Shown here piece after piece: positions 50,609 through 58,912 of a stretch of 64,000 bases of DNA (positions within the stretch are counted from its first letter, which is position 1; each line of letters opens with the position of its first letter). A program made the translations under genes and the position numbers. The DNA comes from Parvularcula oceani (GTDB taxonomy: Bacteria > Pseudomonadota > Alphaproteobacteria > Caulobacterales > Parvularculaceae). The DNA is taken from NCBI RefSeq assembly GCF_000733125.1, contig NZ_JPHU01000004.1:62001-126000 (forward strand). Direction: 5' to 3'. The notes under the pieces were generated by a model, which saw only the letters and a program-made list of their open reading frames with translations, ran no database searches and was not told the DNA's origin.

Positions 50609-51631
50609 TCAATCTCCATCGGCGGCCCCGTAGAGCCATGCGCTCCCTCCCGAGGCGAGCGGCACGCGGACCCGCGCATATTCCGCTCCCTCGTAGAGAT
50701 CGGCCTTGGCGAGATCGGCCTCGGTCAGCAGGAACACCGTGCCGGCCACTTCGTCCTCTTCCCGGCCGCTCGGGTGGACGACGGGGTGATGGACGATCCC
50801 GCTCCTGGCGATGGCGGCCGGATCGCGCTGCGCGAGCATGCTTCGGGCATAGCCCCTGATGGCATCGGGCCGTCCGGCGAGCCTGCGGCCGAAGACGGCG
50901 CGCTGCACCTTTTCATCCCTGAGAGTGCCGTAGGAGAAGACGGGATGCACCGCGCGCGTCGCGGTTAGACCGAGGCCCTCGGGCGCCAAGCGGTCGGTGA
51001 AGAGACCTTCGGCGCCCATGCCCCGCAGGTGCCGGACATCGGCGGGCCGGTTCACCGTGTAGACCCAGAGCGGCAGCCCTTCGAGCCGCCTGGCAAGCCC
51101 GGTGCGCGCCTGCGCCAGCGACAGCCCCACGGCGGTCGGCGGATCGGCCTCGCGCCGCAGGAAGGCTTCGAGCCGGTGCGCACTGCCCTTGTAGCGGTAG
51201 AGGATGATGGAGCGGCGGGAGAAGCCCGCGCGCGCCACGGCATCGTCCTCATTCGGATCGAAGAGCTGCACCACGGTGCGCTCTTGCGGCACGCCGGCAC
51301 CAGCGAGCGTTTCGAGGACGGGGAGCTGGTCATCCTCCTTCACATCCGTGACGAGGGTCGCATCGGGATGCGCCGCCATCCAGCCTGCGAGGCTTTCGGC
51401 GTCCGCCGGGGTGAAGCGGCCCGCAAAGCGCGCCTTGAGGTCGGCCAGCGTCGGCGCCGCGCCGCCGAAATCCTTCCAGTCATGGCGGCAGCCGATGCGC
51501 CCGTCCGCCGTCCATTTGAAGTCGAGTTCGAACCAGCGGAAGCCGCGCCCATAGGCGGTGTCGAGCGCTTCGAGGCTGTTGGTATAGGCCTCGCCGTTCA
51601 GGGCACCGCCGGCATGAGCGATCGCGAGCAT
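50609..51631 (-). CDS. Fusion: glycerophosphodiester phosphodiesterase + gamma-glutamylcyclotransferase-like domain
   Basis: The 340-residue protein joins two domains usually found apart. Residues 1-220 resemble GDPD: H6 and H50 in IAHAGG and CRHDWKD and metal ligands E35, D37 in FELDFKW, with the WVYTVNRPADVR strand near the end. From about 230 it has the gamma-glutamylcyclotransferase/AIG2 signature VFSYGTLRDEKVQ (YGTL 234-237) and a terminal EYARVRVPL; the family glutamate is plausible in LYEGAEY. It could couple release of a glycerophosphodiester head group to a cyclotransferase step, but that is speculation. Its GNAT neighbour starts 47 bases downstream. Confidence 0.8.
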   Translation of the reverse strand: MLAIAHAGGALNGEAYTNSLEALDTAYGRGFRWFELDFKWTADGRIGCRHDWKDFGGAAPTLADLKARFAGRFTPADAESLAGWMAAHPDATLVTDVKEDDQLPVLETLAGAGVPQERTVVQLFDPNEDDAVARAGFSRRSIILYRYKGSAHRLEAFLRREADPPTAVGLSLAQARTGLARRLEGLPLWVYTVNRPADVRHLRGMGAEGLFTDRLAPEGLGLTATRAVHPVFSYGTLRDEKVQRAVFGRRLAGRPDAIRGYARSMLAQRDPAAIARSGIVHHPVVHPSGREEDEVAGTVFLLTEADLAKADLYEGAEYARVRVPLASGGSAWLYGAADGD

Positions 51632-51729
51632 GGCATTCTCCGTTCAGCCCGGCGGCCTGTCAGCCTGCGGCACCGGTCCGGAAGAGGCGCCGAAGCGCCT
51701 CCCGGCTAGACCGGCTTCTTGCGGCGCGT

Positions 51730-53058
51730 TCAGCCGAGCACCTCGCCCGCCGCCGCCTCGAAGATGTCGAGCCCCTCGTCGAGCAGCGCGTCGGAGATCG
51801 TCAGCGGCACATGGGTGCGGATCACCTGCGCCTTGCGTCCGGCGGTCAGGAAGATGAGGCCGCGATCGCGCGCCTCCTTCTGGATCGCCGCGGCGGCATC
51901 GGTATTGGGCTTGGACGGGTCGCCGTCCTGCACGAGCTCGACCGCCGCCATGGCGCCCACTCTCCGGACCTCGCCGAAGACGCCCTTGCCGACACCGTTC
52001 TGGATGTCGGTCCAGCGCGCCTCGATCTTCGCCCCGATCTTCTCGGCGCGTTCGATCAGGCCTTCTTCTTCGATCACGTCGAGGACGGCGAGCGCGGCGG
52101 CGCAGGCGACGGGGTTGCCGCCATAGGTCGAGCCCATGCCGCCAGGCGCGATCTGGTCGAAGAGGTCCGTCTTGCCGATCACGGCCGAGAGCGGAAGGCC
52201 GCCCGCGATCGATTTGGCGCAGATCAGGAAGTCGGGTTCGACGCCCGATTTCTCGATCGCGAACATGGAGCCCGTGCGCGCGAAGCCCGTCTGCACCTCG
52301 TCGGCGACGAAGAGGATGCCGTGCTTGTCGCAGAGCTCGCGCAGGCCGCGCAGGAACGCCTTGGGCGCGGGCACGAAGCCGCCTTCGCCCTGCACCGGCT
52401 CGACGATGATCGCCGCGACGTCTTCTGGCCGCGTGCTCGTCTCGAGAATGTGGTTCAGGCAGGAGAGCGCGCCCTCGACGCTGATGCCGTTATACGCATT
52501 GGGATAGGGCGCGTGATAGACGTCCTGGGGCAGCGGGCCGAAGCCGACCTTGTAGGGCACGGCCTTGCCGGTCAGCGCCGTCGCCAGAAGCGTGCGGCCA
52601 TGGAACGCGCCCTCGAAGGCGATCAGGCCCGGCCGCCCGGTGATGCGGCGCGCGAACTTGCACACATGCTCGGTCGCCTCCGAGCCCGTGTTCATGAACA
52701 TGGTCTTGTAGGCGGACCCGCCGCCGCCAGCCTTGGCGACGAGCGCGTTCAGGCGCTCGGCGAGTTCGACATAGGGCTCGTACTGGGCGACGCCGAAACA
52801 GGTGTGGATCACCTTGTCGATCTGCGCCTTGGCGGCCTCGACGACCTTGGGGTGGCGGTGCCCGACATTGAGGACGCCGATGCCGGCGATGAAGTCGATA
52901 TAGCGCTTGCCCTCGACGTCCCACAGCTCCGCGCCTTCCGCGCGGTCGGCATAGATGCCGGACTTGGACGGCAGGCCCATGGGGCAGGCTTCGTTCCTGC
53001 GCGCCACCAGCAAGTCGTTGCTGAGGAACTCGTTACCGGTCGCGTCGCCGCTCGCCAT
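51730..53058 (-). CDS. gabT: 4-aminobutyrate aminotransferase
   Basis: GabT transfers the amino group of GABA to 2-oxoglutarate, giving succinate semialdehyde. The 442-residue class III aminotransferase has the PLP lysine K282 in ICAKSIAGGLP, D253 in VADEVQTGFART, and the TGSEATEHVCKFAR cofactor-binding segment. Length and motifs fit GabT; related omega-aminotransferases (5-aminovalerate) cannot be excluded. No gabD is adjacent. It is divergent from an aldo/keto reductase. Confidence 0.88.
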   Translation of the reverse strand: MASGDATGNEFLSNDLLVARRNEACPMGLPSKSGIYADRAEGAELWDVEGKRYIDFIAGIGVLNVGHRHPKVVEAAKAQIDKVIHTCFGVAQYEPYVELAERLNALVAKAGGGGSAYKTMFMNTGSEATEHVCKFARRITGRPGLIAFEGAFHGRTLLATALTGKAVPYKVGFGPLPQDVYHAPYPNAYNGISVEGALSCLNHILETSTRPEDVAAIIVEPVQGEGGFVPAPKAFLRGLRELCDKHGILFVADEVQTGFARTGSMFAIEKSGVEPDFLICAKSIAGGLPLSAVIGKTDLFDQIAPGGMGSTYGGNPVACAAALAVLDVIEEEGLIERAEKIGAKIEARWTDIQNGVGKGVFGEVRRVGAMAAVELVQDGDPSKPNTDAAAAIQKEARDRGLIFLTAGRKAQVIRTHVPLTISDALLDEGLDIFEAAAGEVLG

Positions 53059-53197
53059 GAAGACCTCCGAAGATAAGACGTGTTCCTGCCCTCCTGCCGG
53101 AGGCGTCGTTTCGCCTCAAGCCTCTCGCGCCGTCGGGGCCGAACCGGGCGCCGCCGGACCGTGTTGCACGACCGACGGACAACCCACGGAGGCAGAC

Positions 53198-54046
53198 ATG
53201 CTCTACCATACGACCGATCACGCGAAGATCCCGCGCCTCGGCCTCGGCACCTGGAAACTCGAAGGCGAGACCTGCGCGAGTTCCGTCGCGAAGGCGATCG
53301 AGATCGGCTACCGCCACATCGACACGGCCGCGGTCTACGAAAACGAGGAAGCGGTCGGCAAAGGCATCCGCGATTCGGGCATCGACCGGTCGGAGATCTT
53401 CGTCACCACCAAGGTCTGGATGGACCGGATCAAGAAAGAGGAAGTCGTCGGCGCGCTCTCTGAGAGCCTCGACAAGCTCCAGATGGACCAGGTGGACATG
53501 GCGCTCCTCCACTGGCCCGTGGGCGACATGCCGATCGAGGACCAGGTGAGCCAGCTCGCCACCTGCAAGACCTCCGGCAAAGCCAAGCTGATCGGCGTCT
53601 CCAACTACAATCAGGACCAGCTCCTGCAAGCGTTGACCAGTTGTTCGGAGCGGCTCTCCAACATCCAGTGCGAATACCACCCCCTACTCGATCAGGACCC
53701 GATCCTGAAGACCGCGCGCGGCTTCGACATGCTGTTCACGAGCTATTCGCCGCTCGGCCGCGGCGACCGGGGGACGGTGCTCGACAATCCCGCGGTGAAA
53801 CGCGTCGCCGAATATCACGGCAAGACACCGACTCAGGTCGTCCTGCGCTGGCACCTGCAACAGGCCAATGTCGCCGCCATCCCCAAGGCCACCTCCGAAG
53901 AGCATTTGCGGGAGAATTTCGACATTTTCGGCTGGGACCTGAGCGCGGCGGACATGAAGACGCTCTACGGCCTGATGCGCCCCGACGGACGGATGGTGAA
54001 CCCGGACTGGTCGCCGAAATGGGATACGGGCGTCGAGGCCGCTTGA
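53198..54046 (+). CDS. Aldo/keto reductase
   Basis: The 282-residue NADPH-dependent reductase has the full catalytic tetrad D42, Y47, K72, H105 (HIDTAAVYENE, VTTKVW, LLHWP) and the coenzyme segment GVSNYN and IPKATSEEHLREN. It belongs to the AKR5-like bacterial group reducing 2,5-diketo-D-gluconate or methylglyoxal, but substrate is open. The start is ATG 53198 with CGGAGG upstream; the longer frame from 52955 overlaps gabT. Confidence 0.9.
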   Translation: MLYHTTDHAKIPRLGLGTWKLEGETCASSVAKAIEIGYRHIDTAAVYENEEAVGKGIRDSGIDRSEIFVTTKVWMDRIKKEEVVGALSESLDKLQMDQVDMALLHWPVGDMPIEDQVSQLATCKTSGKAKLIGVSNYNQDQLLQALTSCSERLSNIQCEYHPLLDQDPILKTARGFDMLFTSYSPLGRGDRGTVLDNPAVKRVAEYHGKTPTQVVLRWHLQQANVAAIPKATSEEHLRENFDIFGWDLSAADMKTLYGLMRPDGRMVNPDWSPKWDTGVEAA

Positions 54047-54092
54047 GCCCGGCCATTGCCCGGAAGCGCGATCTGCCTCTATTGACGGGGCC

Positions 54093-54974
54093 ATGACAAC
54101 CGTCCCCCAGATCGCGCTCTCCTCCGCCGGAGAGACCCTCGGCCAGCGGCTCCATGACGCGCTGGCCGAGACCGGCTTCGTCGTCGTCACCGATCACGGC
54201 ATCGACCTGACGCGCCTTCACAACGCCTATGCCACCATCGAAGCCTTCTTCGCCCTGCCCGAGGACGAGAAGATGGCTTACGTCGTCGGCCGCGACGGCC
54301 AGCGCGGCTACACCGCCTTCGGCCGGGAGCACGCCAAGGACAGCGACGCGCCGGACCTCAAAGAGTTCTGGCATGTCGGGCGCGACGCGATCGCGCCCAA
54401 TGTCTGGCCCGAGCGGCCCCAAGCCTTCGAGGCCGAGGTCCAGTGGCTCTACGATGCGCTCGACAGGCTCGGCCTGCACCTCCTGCACGCGCTGACAGGT
54501 CCGCTCGGCGTGCCTGCGGATACATTCTCTAAGATGGCCGAGGGCGGAAATTCCGTCCTGCGCCTCCTGCACTACCCGCCTTTGAAAGAGGACGCCGACC
54601 CCCGCTCGATCCGCGCGGCGGCGCATGAGGACATCAACCTCATCACCCTCCTCGTCAGCGCCTCCTCGGCCGGGCTCGAATTGCAGGAGCGCGACGGCAG
54701 CTGGCGCGCCATCGAGGCGCCGGCGGATGCGGTCATCGTGGACTCAGGCGACATGCTGGCGCGGATCACGAATGACCGCCTGCCAGCCACGACCCACAGG
54801 GTAGTCAATCCCGAGGGGCCGAACACCTCGCGCTATTCCATGCCCTTCTTCCTGCACCCGCGCCCCGATGCGGTCCTGTCGGTCTTCGAGAGCTGCCGCG
54901 ACGGGAGCGAGGACCCCGACATTACGGCAGGCGAGTTCCTGCGCCAGCGGCTCGAAGCCATCGGCCTGAAATAA
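54093..54974 (+). CDS. Isopenicillin N synthase-family 2-oxoglutarate/Fe(II) dioxygenase
   Basis: The 293-residue enzyme has the iron facial triad H178, D180 and H235 (HEDINLITLL and ATTHRVVNP), and R247 with S249 in RYSMPFF for the co-substrate carboxylate, plus the N-terminal GFVVVTDHGID domain. It belongs to the IPNS-like superfamily, whose bacterial members oxidise small acids or make ethylene; it is not a true IPNS because no beta-lactam genes are near. It lies 46 bases after the aldo/keto reductase. Confidence 0.88.
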   Translation: MTTVPQIALSSAGETLGQRLHDALAETGFVVVTDHGIDLTRLHNAYATIEAFFALPEDEKMAYVVGRDGQRGYTAFGREHAKDSDAPDLKEFWHVGRDAIAPNVWPERPQAFEAEVQWLYDALDRLGLHLLHALTGPLGVPADTFSKMAEGGNSVLRLLHYPPLKEDADPRSIRAAAHEDINLITLLVSASSAGLELQERDGSWRAIEAPADAVIVDSGDMLARITNDRLPATTHRVVNPEGPNTSRYSMPFFLHPRPDAVLSVFESCRDGSEDPDITAGEFLRQRLEAIGLK

Positions 54975-55000
54975 GGTCCCCAACCAAAGAGACGACAGCC

Positions 55001-55843
55001 ATGAAGTTCGAAGGCACGAAAGACTATGTCGCGACCGACGACCTCAAGGTCGCCGTCAATGCCGCGGTCACGCTGGAGCGGCCGCTCTTGGTCAAGGGCG
55101 AGCCGGGCACCGGCAAGACCGTGCTGGCCGAGGAGGTCGCCAAGGCGCTCGGCATGCCGCTCATCACCTGGCATGTGAAGTCGACCACCAAGGCGGCGCA
55201 GGGCCTGTACGAATATGACGCGGTGGCGCGCCTGCGCGACAGCCAGCTCGGCGAGGAGCGGGCGACCGATGTCTCGAACTACATCAAGCAGGGTAAGCTC
55301 TGGGAGGCCTTCACCAGCGAGGAGCGCCCCGTGCTGCTGATCGACGAGATCGACAAGGCGGATATCGAGTTCCCGAACGACCTCCTCCAGGAACTCGACC
55401 GGATGGAGTTCTTCGTCTACGAGACCGGCGAGACCGTCCGTGCACGCCAGCGGCCGGTCATCGTCATCACCTCGAACAATGAAAAAGAGCTGCCCGACGC
55501 CTTCCTGCGCCGCTGCTTCTTCCACTACATCCAGTTCCCGGGCGAGGAGACGATGAAGGACATCGTCGATGTCCACTTCCCCTCGATCAAGCAGGATCTC
55601 GTGCGCGACGCGCTGACGCGCTTCTACGCGCTGCGCGAGACGCCGGGCCTCAAGAAGAAGCCCTCGACGTCGGAGCTTCTCGACTGGCTGAAGCTTCTCA
55701 TGGTCGAGGACGTCGACCTTGCCACGCTGAGAGAGCAGGACCCGCGCAAGGCGATCCCGCCGCTTCACGGCGCCCTCCTCAAGAACGAGCAGGACGTGCA
55801 CCTCTTCGAGCGCCTCGCCTTTCTCGCGCGGCGCCAGGGCTGA
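55001..55843 (+). CDS. MoxR-family AAA+ ATPase
   Basis: The 280-residue protein has Walker A GEPGTGKT (33-40), Walker B VLLIDEIDKAD, sensor 1 VIVITSNNEKELPDAFLRRC and the MoxR C-terminal winged region. MoxR ATPases act as chaperones that insert cofactors or activate partner complexes, normally with a VWA-domain partner downstream (CoxE-like). Here no VWA gene follows: a terminator and a convergent peptidase come next, so the partner is elsewhere or absent. Confidence 0.92.
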   Translation: MKFEGTKDYVATDDLKVAVNAAVTLERPLLVKGEPGTGKTVLAEEVAKALGMPLITWHVKSTTKAAQGLYEYDAVARLRDSQLGEERATDVSNYIKQGKLWEAFTSEERPVLLIDEIDKADIEFPNDLLQELDRMEFFVYETGETVRARQRPVIVITSNNEKELPDAFLRRCFFHYIQFPGEETMKDIVDVHFPSIKQDLVRDALTRFYALRETPGLKKKPSTSELLDWLKLLMVEDVDLATLREQDPRKAIPPLHGALLKNEQDVHLFERLAFLARRQG

Positions 55844-55850
55844 CACGAAG

Positions 55851-55882
55851 AAGGCGGCTCCCGCACGGGAAGCCGCCTTTCC
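55851..55882 (+). terminator. Terminator after the MoxR gene
   Basis: AAGGCGGCT (55851-55859) pairs with AGCCGCCTT (55871-55879) with an inner CCCG/CGGG extension and one bulged A; TTCCC follows. It begins eight bases after the MoxR stop. Confidence 0.75.
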
Positions 55883-55892
55883 CAGATCGGAC

Positions 55893-55921
55893 GAAGAGCC
55901 GGGCGCTGCGCCCGGCTCTTC
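55893..55921 (-). terminator. 13-bp stem-loop after the second M36 peptidase gene
   Basis: GAAGAGCCGGGCG (55893-55905) pairs exactly with CGCCCGGCTCTTC (55909-55921) around CTG, seven bases past the peptidase stop on the minus strand. No T-run follows. Together with the neighbouring hairpin it separates two convergent genes. Confidence 0.65.
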
Positions 55922-55928
55922 GCGTGTC

Positions 55929-57989
55929 CTACGGCCGGCTGACCTGGAAGCTGAGCGGAATGCCGCTCGCCGCCGTCGGCGCCTCGCCCGCGATCGTCCG
56001 CACGGTGAAGGTCGTGTAGCCCACCCGGCTGCTGCGATAGGTCGGCGAGTCGACCCGGCACTGACCGTTCGCGTCGGTCGTGCAGGACCCGGCCGTGCCC
56101 GACCAGTCGAAGGTGACGGAGACGCCGGATTTCGGCGCGCCGCCTTCGGACACCGTCAGCAGCGTCTGGGCGTACCAGTAGTAGCCCCACCAGATCGAGG
56201 CCGTGCCGGCCGCGATATTGCTGAGCTCGGGTCCGGTGCCGGGCTGCGGGTCCGGCGTGCCGCCGCCGCCCGAACAGGTGCTCGGAACGGAGTAGCTGGC
56301 ATTGGCGGAATAGGACGACATGCTCGCCCCCTGCCCCATGCCGAACTGGGCGAAGGCCTCCCAGACGAGGCAGTCCTGCGATGCGGGCGCCGCATCGAGA
56401 ATGCCGTTGCGCATGTCCATGTAGTCGGGACCGGGAGCGGTGAAGTTCATCCCCTCGATCAGCGTGTCCAGGAGGTCGCCGCTGGTCAGCCCCTCCTGCT
56501 CGAACAGGCCTTTGAGATACCAGATGGCCGCCGCATAGATCTCGCCGTCGCTATGCACCGACTGGCCGGTGAAATTGGACAGGTCGTAAGGGTAGTTCGT
56601 GTAGCGCGCCCGGCGGATGCCGCGCGAGTTGTTCGCGGAATATTCTCCGACGCGGTCGTCATCGTTCTGCAGGATCGCCAGCACATCCGCCATGCCCTCG
56701 CCGATGGCGCCCGAGATGGGGCCCGACATGGAGCCGATCATGCGCCAGGTTAGGCCGTGTCCGTATTCGTGCCAGACGATATCGGAGTCGAGGTCCCCGT
56801 CCCGCCGCGGATTGGTCAGATCCCAGATATACATCTGCATGCGCGGATTGGAGCCGTCCGAGGGCGTCGCGAAATTGGCGTTGTTCACGCCGCCGCCGTC
56901 CTGCGCCTCGGCATTGACGGAGTCGGAACCCCGGCCGCCGCGGCCGAAATTGTCCTCCTGGAAGTTGCCCGTGCTCTCGGTGAAGCCGTGATCGTAGAGG
57001 ACGTCGTGGATGCGGTTGTTCAGGTAGAACAGGTTCTGGATCGCGACTTCGCGGTTCTGCGTCGTGGACGGATCGCCGCTCAGATTGGCCGCGGTCGTGA
57101 AATTGCCGTTCGACACGGTGGCGCCGCCGCCATCGGGCCTGTTGTCATTATTGGTGTCGAGATAGGCGCGGACATTGTTGCCGCTGATGTCGAAGCGCGA
57201 ATGGCTGCCCGAGAAGAGCCATCCGGCAGGCGACTGCGCATTCCCCGCGCCCGGGCCCTGCACCACAGTCTGCGCGGAATTGCCGGGGTGGTCAGGGAAG
57301 ATGCCGTAGCTATCGCGCGCGGTGCGGTCCTCGACATGGACGATCTTGCCGCGGCCGTCGACCAGCGTGTGGTAGAGTTCGTTGGTCTCCGCGCTCCACG
57401 CCTTGACGAGGAAGCCCGTCTGCAGGGCGCCCCGCCCGCGCGCGACCAGAACCTCTTCGACCTCCGGCGCGTCATAGAAGAAGGCTGCGGGCGCGAACCC
57501 GGTCGTCACGCCTTCGGCCGTCGCGGCCCGGGGCACGGGCGCCTGCGGGAAATGCTCGGCGAGCGCGATGCGCAGCGCTTCTTGCGCGTCTATGCCGGCG
57601 GGCAGGATGCGCCGGTCGGCGCCGCGGCGCACGCGCTCGTGCAGCCGGACCATCTCTCCGTCTTCGCCGAAGCTGGCGGTGACATTCGCGCCATAGACCC
57701 TGCGTCCGCCGATCTTCTGCTCGAAGCGCTGGTGCACGCGGCCCGATCGTCCCACGCGCTCCTCGACGAGGACGAGATCGTCCGCCGCCTGCGCATCGAC
57801 CTTCGTGCTCAGGAAGGCGCGGACCCGCTCGGACCGGGACGCGCCGCGCGGCGCGATCTTCAGATCGGCCGCATCGAAGCTGACCGTGTCCCGGTCCGCG
57901 ATAAGCGGATCGGCCTGCTGCGCAGCAGCGACGCTCGTCAGGGCGAGCGGGATCGTGCTGCTAAGAAGCAGCGTACGGAACAGTTTCAT
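55929..57989 (-). CDS. Secreted M36-family metallopeptidase with C-terminal Ig-like domain
   Basis: The 686-residue zinc endopeptidase is a paralogue of the protein near 41 kb. It has a signal peptide (1-24), an FTP/propeptide region, the catalytic HEYGH (407-411) with third ligand E431 in GEGMADV, and shared stretches such as AIQNLFYLNNRIHDVLYDHGFTESTGNFQ. After about residue 575 it departs from its paralogue: a Gly/Pro linker, then an Ig-like beta domain (LTVSEGGAPKSGVSVTFDW, CTTDANGQCRV with a cysteine pair). ATG 57989 begins the signal peptide; the longer frame is not homologous. Confidence 0.9.
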   Translation of the reverse strand: MKLFRTLLLSSTIPLALTSVAAAQQADPLIADRDTVSFDAADLKIAPRGASRSERVRAFLSTKVDAQAADDLVLVEERVGRSGRVHQRFEQKIGGRRVYGANVTASFGEDGEMVRLHERVRRGADRRILPAGIDAQEALRIALAEHFPQAPVPRAATAEGVTTGFAPAAFFYDAPEVEEVLVARGRGALQTGFLVKAWSAETNELYHTLVDGRGKIVHVEDRTARDSYGIFPDHPGNSAQTVVQGPGAGNAQSPAGWLFSGSHSRFDISGNNVRAYLDTNNDNRPDGGGATVSNGNFTTAANLSGDPSTTQNREVAIQNLFYLNNRIHDVLYDHGFTESTGNFQEDNFGRGGRGSDSVNAEAQDGGGVNNANFATPSDGSNPRMQMYIWDLTNPRRDGDLDSDIVWHEYGHGLTWRMIGSMSGPISGAIGEGMADVLAILQNDDDRVGEYSANNSRGIRRARYTNYPYDLSNFTGQSVHSDGEIYAAAIWYLKGLFEQEGLTSGDLLDTLIEGMNFTAPGPDYMDMRNGILDAAPASQDCLVWEAFAQFGMGQGASMSSYSANASYSVPSTCSGGGGTPDPQPGTGPELSNIAAGTASIWWGYYWYAQTLLTVSEGGAPKSGVSVTFDWSGTAGSCTTDANGQCRVDSPTYRSSRVGYTTFTVRTIAGEAPTAASGIPLSFQVSRP

Positions 57990-58196
57990 AGGAATTTCCC
58001 TGCCTATCGGCCTGCGGTCGCCGGCCGCGCCTTTACAACCGGCAGGGGAATTCATGCAGACAATGACGCTTCGGTAAAGCCCCGTCAGCGCGTTTTTGCG
58101 CCGCGGGAGGCAGATTTGGTGGATTATTCCAAACGCTTAGGGTCGCAGCCGCTGGCAAATATTCGCTCGCCTCCTCCCGGCTTCGGGCGCGCCAAG
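57990..58196. other. Upstream region of the second M36 gene
   Basis: No gene is seen. It should hold the M36 promoter, but no well-spaced -35/-10 pair stands out. From about 58110 the sequence becomes AT-richer towards the terminator at 58197-58220. Confidence 0.45.
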
Positions 58197-58220
58197 AAAA
58201 AGCCCCGCCGAAGTGGGGCT
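58197..58220 (-). terminator. Intrinsic terminator on the minus strand without an obvious gene
   Basis: On the minus strand AGCCCC (58220-58215) pairs with GGGGCT (58206-58201), capped by a C-TTCG-G tetraloop, followed by TTTTT (58201-58197). No minus-strand gene ends just before it; the nearest minus-strand ORF stop is at 58633. It may end an unannotated small RNA or the aspS transcript. Confidence 0.7.
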
Positions 58221-58397
58221 GATCTCGCATTCTCATTGTACTTAGATGACTATGTCATAAGATCGGCTTAGAAAACTTGCCCGGCTCAAGACACCCGGTA
58301 AATTGTGCACTGCGCCGAGAATTTAACAGAAAACTTCTTGATTCATGCCTCCATGTAATACCATAACTGACTTTACCTCATATGGAAAAAACTACCG

Positions 58398-58607
58398 ATG
58401 AATGATGAAGATTTTCATACCTACACGGATAGGGAAAAGAAGAATCTACTGATACTATTCATATCTTTTCCATTCATAGCAGCATTTTTTCTATATATAT
58501 CAGATATATTGTTTCGACATTTCGGCTGGTTGGGAAACTTATTTACCGTTATCTTATTTGTCTCTATCGCTCGCCTGATGCGTTTTTGGTTCCGTCGCCG
58601 TAGGTAG
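58398..58607 (+). CDS. Small AT-rich membrane protein, unknown
   Basis: The 69-residue product has a charged N-terminus (NDEDFHTYTDREKKN), two membrane spans (LLILFISFPFIAAFFLYI and LGNLFTVILFVSIARLM) and an Arg-rich tail. Codon use is AT-rich (ATA, TTT, TTA codons), unlike any neighbour, which suggests recent acquisition. No ribosome-binding site is evident. No family is recognised. It lies in a 350-base AT-rich patch. Confidence 0.5.
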   Translation: MNDEDFHTYTDREKKNLLILFISFPFIAAFFLYISDILFRHFGWLGNLFTVILFVSIARLMRFWFRRRR

Positions 58608-58632
58608 AGGTCAGCTGCCGCCATGACTTCTA

Positions 58633-58851
58633 CTACTGCGGAGATTCCCCTGCGCGATCGTCGAGCCATCTAATGCTTGGCCACAGCATCTCGGCTATTA
58701 CGGCAGTAACGAGTTCTATGCTCGCCGGAAGGACGAACCGTTCACGCCGCGACGCGGCCGCCAAGAAAGCAGCCGCACCCGAGCAAAGGAACATGAACGC
58801 GAAGACGAGTGACATCCGCAAAGGCAGGTCACTTATAGAGATCCTTCGCAA
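58633..58851 (-). CDS. Possible small membrane protein downstream of aspS
   Basis: The 72-residue frame reads ISDLPLRMSLVFAFMFLCSGAAAFLAAASRRERFVLPASIELVTAVIAEMLW, with two hydrophobic stretches and a polar end. It starts 61 bases after aspS on the same strand and could be co-transcribed. A 61-codon frame on the plus strand overlaps it; that one is Ala/Lys/Arg-rich and not protein-like, so I favour this strand. ATG alternatives exist inside. Confidence 0.4.
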   Translation of the reverse strand: MRRISISDLPLRMSLVFAFMFLCSGAAAFLAAASRRERFVLPASIELVTAVIAEMLWPSIRWLDDRAGESPQ

Positions 58852-58912
58852 GCACTGACGCCCAGAGGTAAGCCTAGCAAGACACCGGCTCTCTCATCGG
58901 CGCTCCTTATTC

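Noticed and set aside
58673-58858. 61-codon plus-strand frame downstream of the AT-rich patch
   Set aside because: Ala/Lys/Arg-rich and low-complexity; the opposite strand has a better two-span frame.
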